From: GCA-2687025 sp964473525
GTDB lineage: Bacteria > Poribacteria > WGA-4E > GCA-2687025
Direction of reading: 5' to 3'
DNA: 6,019 bases
Assembly (NCBI GenBank): GCA_964473525.1
Contig: CAYYPK010000095.1
Span: 1 to 6,019 of the forward strand
Below the pieces are notes generated by a model, which had not been told where the DNA came from, did not search any database, and was given only the letters and a program-made list of their open reading frames with translations. Shown piece after piece: positions 1-4,801 of the stretch; the first letter of the stretch is position 1; every line of letters begins with the position of its first letter. Position numbers and translations under genes: made by a program.

Positions 1-288
1 ATCCTCTTCCGCCACATAGGCATCGAGAACGACACGAGCATTCTCGAATGGCGCAAGCATATGTCCATCGACTCGTGGTCGCTCGACACGGCGACGGGCG
101 ATCCTGACTTGCTGTACTCGGCGATATGCGAGCACCCGGTCTACGAGAAGGCGATACGCGAGTTCTGCGGGAAGATCACCGCCGAATTCCGCGCCGTATC
201 CGACGAACTGGCGAAGCAGAAGGGCCGCGCGGGTGGCGCCGACAGTTCGGCGGCCCGCCGTAAAGCCGAGTCTCACTGGCCTGTGTAG
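1..288 (+). CDS. 3' end of an unrecognised gene (C-terminal 95 residues)
   Basis: The reading frame is open from the first base of the window and ends at a TAG at 286-288, so the gene starts upstream. An internal ATG at 61 has no clear ribosome site before it and lies inside the open frame, so I do not take it as the start. The visible part reads as a soluble, mostly helical, charged protein. Aromatic-rich segments (around WRKH and SIDSW) come first, followed by a segment EYEK/REFCGK-like in character, and then a Lys/Arg/Ala/Gly-rich, probably disordered tail (AKQKGRAGGADSSAARRKAE). There is no signal peptide, membrane segment or familiar motif. I do not recognise the family. The gene converges on the SecB-like gene and overlaps its 3' end by 16 bases. 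It is very likely a real gene fragment because the frame is open throughout and has no rival on this strand; its function is unknown. Confidence 0.6.
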   Translation: MLFRHIGIENDTSILEWRKHMSIDSWSLDTATGDPDLLYSAICEHPVYEKAIREFCGKITAEFRAVSDELAKQKGRAGGADSSAARRKAESHWPV

Positions 289-728
289 GCCTGTAGGTCT
301 GGGTTGACGGCGCCTCTTGGGTGCAGGGCTATGTCCGCGCTGTCCCAGTCGATCGGATTCAGACGGTGTGGCCCGCCCGGCATTGCGGCCGTGGCTGAGA
401 CAACCGCTGCGCGGATCTCGCCATACACCGCCTCCGCAGCGTCGACCTGGACATCGTCTGGCGCATTCCCGTCCCCGATCTGCCCCTCCGCCAAAGCAAA
501 TGTCCCAAGGCCCACCGCCACAAGTTGCGTGAACGGCAGCGTAACCGCCTCATGCGGCTCGGCCGCGACCCGCAGAAACAGCGCTAGGTTTCCGTCCTCC
601 GACCACTTGGAGTGGGCACTGAACGCCAGATTGAATCCCGTGGCGCCGCCCGGCTGGTACGTGGGGTCAGCATCGACATGGAGCCCCAACAGGCGGAACT
701 GTGCCATCAGCAGGCGTCTAGTTCGCAT
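273..728 (-). CDS. SecB-like chaperone of a toxin-antitoxin-chaperone module
   Basis: This 151-residue protein is close in length to export chaperone SecB (about 155 residues in E. coli). The SecB pattern is visible throughout. An N-terminal strand with a FNLAFS segment (residues 32-37) is followed by a second strand, NLALFLRVAAEP (47-58), and a hydrophobic turn around VAVGLGTFALAEG (70-82). The C-terminal helix carries EAVYGEIRAAVVSAT (99-113) and then HRLNPIDWDS (121-130), which matches the SecB region where a helix leads into a conserved Leu-Asn-Pro-type motif. It is the last gene of the operon behind toxin and antitoxin, as in M. tuberculosis Rv1957, so its likely client is the antitoxin rather than general secretory preproteins. 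The ATG at 728 overlaps the antitoxin stop by 11 bases and has GGAG at 739-742. The ATG at 707 has no visible ribosome site but gives a more typical N-terminus. Family call: fairly sure. TAC role: inferred from context. Confidence 0.8.
   Translation of the reverse strand: MRTRRLLMAQFRLLGLHVDADPTYQPGGATGFNLAFSAHSKWSEDGNLALFLRVAAEPHEAVTLPFTQLVAVGLGTFALAEGQIGDGNAPDDVQVDAAEAVYGEIRAAVVSATAAMPGGPHRLNPIDWDSADIALHPRGAVNPDLQAYTGQ
278..294. repeat. Short direct repeat across two converging gene ends
   Basis: GGCCTGT occurs at 278-284 and again at 288-294, spaced 10 bases apart. The pair spans the stop codon of the upstream partial gene (286-288) and encodes the last residues of the SecB-like protein. 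It is too short to call an attachment site and may be chance. Confidence 0.3.
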
Positions 729-1263
729 TCACGGACCACTCCATGACTCTGCTCTCAGCGTAGCCCGACGCCGCGTCCGGCCGCAGGGCGTCGTATAGGA
801 CGCCGTCGTACCCGTGCTGGGCAGACCCGAAGCTGACAGTAAACGACAACGCGGTAGTTCCTACGGCCCCGTCCTGGGAATCCGTGGCGAGCGCCTCGTG
901 CCCCTCCTCGACTGCGGCGTGTCCAGCCCACCGCCGGTATCGTTCCGCCGCCGCGTCCGCAAGCCCCTGCTCTCGGTCGAAGTTGACGTGGACGTGGGCA
1001 TCAAGGGCGAGGGCGAGCTTGATAAGCGTCTTCAGCTGGAAGTTCGAGGCGCCGCCTAGCAACTGAGTGACGTACGCGGCGGAGTGTCCGATGCGCTCGG
1101 CCAACTGCGCCCGTGTCACGCCCTCCTGGTTCATCAGCGCGTTGATCTGGTCGCCGATGTCCTCCGCGAGGTCGGCGAGCATGTAGTCCGGCTCGCGTTC
1201 CCATCCGTCGGAGCCTTCGCCCCACACGGCAAGCTCATCCGTGTTTCCCTCGGCCGACGACAT
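718..1263 (-). CDS. higA: HigA-type XRE antitoxin with a C-terminal extension
   Basis: This is a 181-residue protein. Residues 1-27 are acidic and probably flexible. Residues about 33-95 form an XRE/Cro-type helix-turn-helix: TRAQLAERIGHSAAYVTQLL (50-69) holds the two central helices, followed by NFQLKTLIKLALALD (74-88) and a short strand VHVNFD (91-96). Residues 97-181 form a long tail outside the DNA-binding domain. Its last part has a hydrophobic patch, ALSFTVSF (138-145), and scattered aromatics (Y152, Y157, Y168, W176). In TAC antitoxins the equivalent tail is the chaperone addiction (ChAD) segment that SecB-like proteins bind. The start at 1263 is supported by AAGGAG at 1272-1277, 8 bases upstream. 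It lies 13 bases after the toxin stop and overlaps the chaperone gene by 11 bases, so translation is probably coupled. Expected role: bind and neutralise the toxin and repress the operon. HTH: sure. ChAD tail: inferred. Confidence 0.85.
   Translation of the reverse strand: MSSAEGNTDELAVWGEGSDGWEREPDYMLADLAEDIGDQINALMNQEGVTRAQLAERIGHSAAYVTQLLGGASNFQLKTLIKLALALDAHVHVNFDREQGLADAAAERYRRWAGHAAVEEGHEALATDSQDGAVGTTALSFTVSFGSAQHGYDGVLYDALRPDAASGYAESRVMEWSVNAN
739..742 (-). promoter_or_regulatory. Probable ribosome binding site of the SecB-like gene
   Basis: The minus strand reads GGAG, 10 bases before the ATG at 728, inside the antitoxin coding sequence. The alternative ATG at 707 has no purine-rich site in range. 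This favours the 728 start and translational coupling to the antitoxin, though the spacing is longer than ideal. Confidence 0.45.
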
Positions 1264-1271
1264 GGCCTAGT

Positions 1272-1277
1272 CTCCTT
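1272..1277 (-). promoter_or_regulatory. Strong ribosome binding site of the antitoxin gene
   Basis: The minus strand reads AAGGAG, 8 bases before the antitoxin ATG at 1263 and touching the toxin stop codon (1277-1279). It is the best Shine-Dalgarno match in the operon. The toxin and the chaperone have weaker sites, so the sequence suggests more antitoxin than toxin made per transcript, which is what a TA operon needs. Confidence 0.7.
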
Positions 1278-1675
1278 CACCTATGGCGAGCAGCGTCGAG
1301 CTGCTCTACGTATGCCTGGAACTCGGCATAGCGATCGCCTATCGTCTCCCTGTCGGCTCGGCTGTACGCGTCGCGCTTCTTCTTGAGGGCATGGATCACG
1401 TAGATGTCGTCACCCATCTGCACATAGGGGAGTCGTATCCCACTACTCCCCATTTTGATCGCGCGTACGCCTCGCACCCCGGTGTCGTGGATATGCTGCG
1501 GGTTGTAGAATCCACCCGGTTTGGTTCCCTGGTTGGCGACCCGTTCCACCCGCCGCTTCAGTTCCTTCGCGTCCTCGCCGCCCCGCCTGATCCACCCCCG
1601 CACTGTCTTCCACGCAGCGTCTCCGACGACGTGGATCGCTGCACCATCGCCGCGCGCCAGGAGACGTACATCCAT
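1277..1675 (-). CDS. higB: HigB/RelE-superfamily toxin (Gp49-like)
   Basis: This 132-residue protein is the first gene of the operon. The pattern fits the phage-derived Gp49-like/HigB family of RelE-fold mRNA interferases: two N-terminal helices (WKTVRGWIRR, about 22-31, and AKELKRRVERVANQ, about 36-49), then RAIKMGSSGIRLPYVQMGDDIYVIHALKKKRDAYS (about 71-105, given here only as its key stations R71, K74, R81, H95, K98-K100), which reads as the beta sheet ending in the 'hydrophobic strand, then Lys-rich turn' typical of the family. A helix of about residues 107-126 closes the fold. Known members cleave mRNA at the ribosome using basic residues; I infer the same here. I chose the ATG at 1675 because the family fold begins just after it and a candidate promoter ends just before it. 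The frame stays open up to 1777, but that part (rich in Arg, Gly and Leu) does not look like family sequence and would run through the promoter. Toxin before antitoxin is the normal higBA order. Confidence 0.75.
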   Translation of the reverse strand: MDVRLLARGDGAAIHVVGDAAWKTVRGWIRRGGEDAKELKRRVERVANQGTKPGGFYNPQHIHDTGVRGVRAIKMGSSGIRLPYVQMGDDIYVIHALKKKRDAYSRADRETIGDRYAEFQAYVEQLDAARHR

Positions 1676-1688
1676 CAGCGTGCCTATG

Positions 1689-1706
1689 GTTAATGTACAG
1701 CTTAAC
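1689..1706. promoter_or_regulatory. Palindrome over the operon -10, candidate antitoxin operator
   Basis: GTTAA at 1689-1693 and TTAAC at 1702-1706 are perfect inverted copies separated by 8 bases. They sit across the proposed -10 of the toxin promoter, in an AT-richer patch within GC-rich surroundings. HigA-type antitoxins commonly repress their own operon by binding such a site. The arms are only 5 bases, so chance is possible. Confidence 0.35.
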
Positions 1707-1720
1707 TCGGGTGCCAGCAA
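1692..1720 (-). promoter_or_regulatory. Candidate promoter of the toxin-antitoxin-chaperone operon
   Basis: On the minus strand TTGCTG (1715-1720) and TACATT (1692-1697) are separated by exactly 17 bases. They match the sigma-70 consensus at 3 of 6 and 4 of 6 positions. Transcription would start near 1685, about 10 bases before the toxin ATG at 1675, giving a very short leader. The position, directly upstream of the first gene, supports the call; the match itself is modest. Confidence 0.4.
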
Positions 1721-1857
1721 CATGTTCTGGGCCGCAGCAACCAAGCACAGACCGCGCCTCCGAGGCCCAGTCAGCATCGTCCGCTATATCAATGACTGGC
1801 ACAACTCCAATGTCTGTTGCTCTATGTTCGGACATGGCCCCTGGAGGCCGGAGCGGA

Positions 1858-1886
1858 TTGACGAACGCGCGCGTGGACCGCATAGT
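1858..1886 (+). promoter_or_regulatory. Candidate promoter of the radical SAM gene
   Basis: TTGACG (1858-1863) and CATAGT (1881-1886) are 17 bases apart and match the sigma-70 consensus at 5 of 6 and 4 of 6 positions. Transcription would begin near 1893 and leave a leader of about 150 bases before the GTG at 2042. The long leader is the weak point of the call. Confidence 0.35.
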
Positions 1887-2031
1887 GAGACCAGGGCCTC
1901 ACAAGCCCTTCCCGACTAGAGACCACCACGGCCGGCCTTCGCGTCCACCAACCGTGCGACGCCGGTCAGAGCTCCGCGAGGCGATGCTATGCGCAGGCGC
2001 CGGCCCGGAGGTGATCCCAACGCCCGCCAAC

Positions 2032-2035
2032 GGAG
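2032..2035 (+). promoter_or_regulatory. Ribosome binding site that fixes the GTG start of the radical SAM gene
   Basis: GGAG lies 6 bases before the GTG at 2042. No ATG in the frame nearby gives a sensible N-terminus, and the cluster motif follows 34 residues after this GTG, so the site decides the start. Confidence 0.6.
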
Positions 2036-2041
2036 CAACGA

Positions 2042-2962
2042 GTGAACGCCACCGTCGTCGAAGCCAGGACCATCCTGACGCCCACGCACGGCCGCGGCTT
2101 CCTAGGCGGCACGTACACCCATTCGCTCAACACGAACGTCGGTTGCGCCTACGCCAACGCCGCGTGCGGCGTGTACTGCTACGCCCAGCACTTGCCGCAG
2201 CGGCGTGGACGCGAGTGGGGCTCCTTCATGGACACGAAGAGCCCGGAGTCGGTCGTCCGGGCGTACAGGCGGCAACGCGCGAGTCTGTCGCGTAGGGGCG
2301 AGCCGTTGCGCATCTACATGAGCAGCGTGACGGACCCGTACGTCCCGCAGGAGCGCGTGGTGGAGACCCTCCCGCGCCTCTACGACGCGATGATCGCGGA
2401 CCCGCCGGACGCCCTCGTCGTGCAGACGCGCAGCCCGCTGATAACGCGAGATGTAGACCGGCTCGTAGCCCTTGCGGACGCGTGCCACCTCGTCGTGAAC
2501 GTGACCGTCGAGACGGACACCGACCCGCTCCCAATCCCTGGACTAGAACGCCACGCCACGCCGATCGCCAGCCGGATAGGGGCGCTCGCCACGTTGCGCG
2601 CAGCGGGGGTACCCACGCAGGCGGTGGTGAGTCCGTTGTTGCCCGTTGCGGACGTCGAGACGTTCCTGGAGACGCTGTTCTCCGTAGCCGACCGGCTAGT
2701 GATCGACCACTACGCCATTGGCGACGGCTCGGGGTCGGGCGCAAGGAGGCAGGTAACAGGCATGCCGGAGCTACTCGTCGCGGCAGGCTACGAGTACTGG
2801 GCGCGCGTACAGGCTCTCGACGATGTCGTAGCGACGGCGAGCCAGATGGCGCCGGGCCGCGTGCTACGAAGCAAGGCGGGGTTCAGCGACCTCCGGCCGT
2901 TCCATCCGACGCACCACGCGGTGGCGAACCGACGCGCCGAGCCGGATCTCACTCTGTTCTAG
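2042..2962 (+). CDS. Radical SAM protein, SplB/spore photoproduct lyase-like family
   Basis: This 306-residue cytoplasmic protein should bind a 4Fe-4S cluster and S-adenosylmethionine and start chemistry with a 5'-deoxyadenosyl radical. The family pattern runs in order: N-terminal strand and NTNVGC (30-35); cluster cysteines C35, C42 and C46 followed by the usual Tyr-Ala (YCYAQ, 45-49); the SplB-type motif MSSVTDPYVPQER (about 93-105); VQTRSPLITRDVDRL (about 126-140, equivalent to the TKS-RD segment); VNVTVETDTDP (about 151-161); and GVPTQAVVSPLLPVAD after an Arg-containing helix. The cysteine spacing is CX6CX3C, not the usual CX3CX2C, and the only other cysteine is near residue 147. The substrate is unknown. 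A true spore photoproduct lyase role is doubtful because nothing here suggests spores. The GTG start is set by GGAG at 2032-2035. The gene diverges from the TAC operon and converges on the transferase gene, leaving 23 bases between stop codons. Confidence 0.8.
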   Translation: MNATVVEARTILTPTHGRGFLGGTYTHSLNTNVGCAYANAACGVYCYAQHLPQRRGREWGSFMDTKSPESVVRAYRRQRASLSRRGEPLRIYMSSVTDPYVPQERVVETLPRLYDAMIADPPDALVVQTRSPLITRDVDRLVALADACHLVVNVTVETDTDPLPIPGLERHATPIASRIGALATLRAAGVPTQAVVSPLLPVADVETFLETLFSVADRLVIDHYAIGDGSGSGARRQVTGMPELLVAAGYEYWARVQALDDVVATASQMAPGRVLRSKAGFSDLRPFHPTHHAVANRRAEPDLTLF

Positions 2963-2985
2963 AGGACGTTCCGGCCGCGCCCGCG

Positions 2986-4776
2986 TCAGTACCCCAGCGC
3001 CAGCCCATCTCGCCGCGGATCCGCAGCCCCCAGCAGCGGCCCGTCCTCGGCGATGCGTATGACCTGCGCCGCGCCGATGGACCCCGCGTCCCGCACTACG
3101 AACCCGCGGGCGCGCAGCCCCGCCACGAGGGCGCCGTCAGTGAACAGCCGAGATTCCAGGTCCACCGCGCCGTTCCGCGCGATGACGCGCGGCGCGTTCA
3201 CGGCTGCCTGCGGGTCCATCTCGAAGTCGAGGACGTTGAGAACCACGTTGAGGGTGGTCCCGATGATAGTGCTGCCGCCCGGCGAACCGGCCGCCAATAC
3301 GGGATGTCCATCCCGCAGCACAATCGTAGGCGCCATGCTGCTCCGGGGCCGCTTGCCGCCCAGCGTCTTCGCGTCGGCGCCCAGCGCGGTGCGCCGCGGC
3401 ATGACGCCACCGGCGGGCGCATTGGCGATGGGATGTCCGTCGGCGCTGATGGCGCGCGTCTCAAAGTCGGTAAGCTCGTTGTTGAGCAGGAATCCGCGTC
3501 CTGGCACGGTCATCGCGGAGCCGAAGTAACGCTCGATAGTCGTCGTTACGGACACGACGTTGCGGTCCCCGTCGACGATGCTGAAGTGCGTCGTGTGTCC
3601 TCCTTCAGCCGATCCCAGACCATTGGCGACGCCGAATTCCCCAGGCGCGACCGGCGTGGCGACGGCGTTCAGGGGTCGCATGAGGCCGCGGCGCACGCGC
3701 GCGTAGTCCTTCCGCAGCAGCTCGGTGAGCGGCACGGTCACGAAGTCGGCATCGCCCATGTACGCGTTGCGATCCGCGAACACGATGTTCTGCGCGTCGG
3801 CAATCCGGCTGACGGCGCCAAGACTTCCCCACGCCATGGAGGGCAGATCGACGCCCTCAAGCACGTTCAGCATCATGGCGAGGCTCGCGCCCCCGCTCGT
3901 GGGCATGCTCATGCCGACGACCTCGTAGCCGCGGTAGGAACTCCTCACCGGCGTCCGGTAGACGGCGCGATACCTGGCGAGATCGTCCGCCATCATGACA
4001 CCGGGATTCACCGGCGCCAGTCGTACGGCGCCGACGATGTCCTGCGCGAGCGCGCCCGTGTAGAACGCCTCCACGCCTTCCCTCGCCAACAGATCGAGCG
4101 TCTCGGCGAGATCCGGGTTGCGGAACGTCTCGCCCGCCGCCTTCGCATTCCCGTCCTCTGTCAGATAGATCGACGCGGAGTGCGGGAACCGCGCCAATCG
4201 CGCGCTGTTCGCGGCTATCTCGGCGGAGAACCCGCGGTCCAGGGAGAACCCGTCGCGAGCCAGGCGGATGGCGGGAGCCGCCAGGTCCGCGAACGCCATC
4301 GTCCCGTATTCGTCGAGCGCGCGCGCCATCGCCGCGAGCGTGCCGGGCACGCCGACGGGCATCCCGCCCGTGCTTCGCTCGTCGAACGGTATCGGGTCGC
4401 CGTCTTCGTCGAGGAAGACGCCACCGTGGTAAGCCTTCGGCGCCTCCTCGCGACCGTCGAGCGCGAGCGTGTCGCCGCTTGCCGCGTCGTGCAGCATGAT
4501 GAAGCACCCGCCACCGATGCCGCTGGCATACGGCTCCGTGACCGTAAGCGCCAACTGCACTGCGACCATGGCGTCCACGGCGTTGCCGCCCGCCTGTAGG
4601 ATCTCCAGGCCGACGAGCGTAGCATAGTGGTTCGACGTGCTGACCATGCCCGTCTCGCCGACGACCGCCTTGCCAGGCCCGCCCAGCCGTCCAGCTGCGG
4701 CGGGTGGCGCCAGGGCGAATGCCAATACAGCCGCGACGACGATATTGCGCCAGGCCAGACCCCTACTCCATGCCAT
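2986..4776 (-). CDS. ggt: Gamma-glutamyltransferase precursor, secreted
   Basis: This 596-residue protein has the normal length for the family. Family members transfer or hydrolyse the gamma-glutamyl group of glutathione and related compounds, usually in the periplasm. A signal peptide spans residues 1-28 (Arg residues, then hydrophobic core VVAAVLAFALA, cleavage near AAA-GR). The large subunit has GGNAVDAM (63-70), GIGGGCFIM (86-94) and the glutamate-binding arginine in LDGREEAPK (R109). Self-cleavage should occur before T395 in GGHTTHFS, giving a small subunit of 202 residues with T413, NNELTDF (432-438, E434 and D437), SSMAPTI (479-485) and GSPGGS (497-502). The position equal to E. coli Asn411 is Glu415. 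The start at 4776 has GGAGG at 4782-4786, 5 bases upstream. It follows the FG-GAP gene by 25 bases on the same strand, so the two are probably co-transcribed. Family: sure. Substrate: open, since related N-terminal nucleophile acylases share this fold. Confidence 0.95.
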   Translation of the reverse strand: MAWSRGLAWRNIVVAAVLAFALAPPAAAGRLGGPGKAVVGETGMVSTSNHYATLVGLEILQAGGNAVDAMVAVQLALTVTEPYASGIGGGCFIMLHDAASGDTLALDGREEAPKAYHGGVFLDEDGDPIPFDERSTGGMPVGVPGTLAAMARALDEYGTMAFADLAAPAIRLARDGFSLDRGFSAEIAANSARLARFPHSASIYLTEDGNAKAAGETFRNPDLAETLDLLAREGVEAFYTGALAQDIVGAVRLAPVNPGVMMADDLARYRAVYRTPVRSSYRGYEVVGMSMPTSGGASLAMMLNVLEGVDLPSMAWGSLGAVSRIADAQNIVFADRNAYMGDADFVTVPLTELLRKDYARVRRGLMRPLNAVATPVAPGEFGVANGLGSAEGGHTTHFSIVDGDRNVVSVTTTIERYFGSAMTVPGRGFLLNNELTDFETRAISADGHPIANAPAGGVMPRRTALGADAKTLGGKRPRSSMAPTIVLRDGHPVLAAGSPGGSTIIGTTLNVVLNVLDFEMDPQAAVNAPRVIARNGAVDLESRLFTDGALVAGLRARGFVVRDAGSIGAAQVIRIAEDGPLLGAADPRRDGLALGY

Positions 4777-4781
4777 GTCTT

Positions 4782-4786
4782 CCTCC
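4782..4786 (-). promoter_or_regulatory. Ribosome binding site of the gamma-glutamyltransferase gene
   Basis: The minus strand reads GGAGG with 5 bases to the ATG at 4776. It lies inside the 25-base gap after the upstream FG-GAP gene. The gap has no room for a separate promoter, so this site probably serves a shared transcript. Confidence 0.7.
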
Positions 4787-4801
4787 GCTGCTAGGGCTTC
4801 G

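Larger units (their letters stand above)
1676..2041. other. Divergent intergenic region between the TAC operon and the radical SAM gene
   Basis: This 366-base stretch has no convincing gene. It holds the candidate minus-strand promoter and palindrome next to the toxin (1689-1720), a candidate plus-strand promoter (1858-1886), small hairpins just after that promoter (GTGAG 1885-1889 with CTCAC 1898-1902, or AGGGC 1893-1897 with GCCCT 1905-1909), and the ribosome site of the radical SAM gene (2032-2035). Open frames cross it on both strands but show no family pattern. The stretch from about 1721 to 1857 holds nothing I can name. Confidence 0.6.

Noticed and set aside
304..798. A 164-codon plus-strand frame opposite the SecB-like gene
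   Set aside because: It is rich in Ser, Arg, Ala and Pro as expected for a shadow frame. The opposite strand carries a clear SecB pattern and operon context.
1676..1777. A 34-residue N-terminal extension of the toxin from an ATG at 1777
   Set aside because: The extension has no family pattern and no ribosome site, and it would place the best promoter and palindrome inside the coding region.
1443..1883. A 146-codon minus-strand frame overlapping the toxin and its upstream region, with a protein-like N-terminal half
   Set aside because: It runs out of frame through the well-supported toxin and becomes Arg/Gly-rich there. I see no frameshift that would join it to the toxin in a sensible way.
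1693..2295. A 200-codon plus-strand frame covering the intergenic region and the start of the radical SAM gene
   Set aside because: It overlaps the radical SAM gene out of frame, turns Arg/His-rich there and shows no motif.
2042..2962. Calling the radical SAM gene a genuine spore photoproduct lyase (splB)
   Set aside because: The cluster spacing differs, the length and C-terminus do not show the lyase-specific features I would expect, and nothing in the window suggests a spore former.
2963..2985. A bidirectional terminator between the converging radical SAM and transferase genes
   Set aside because: The 23-base gap is GC-rich but I find no convincing stem followed by a T run on either strand.
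2482..4599. A 705-codon open frame on the plus strand, antisense to the gamma-glutamyltransferase gene
   Set aside because: It is long only because high GC removes stop codons in the shadow frame. The product is Arg/Gly/His-rich without any family pattern, and both genes it overlaps have clear family motifs.
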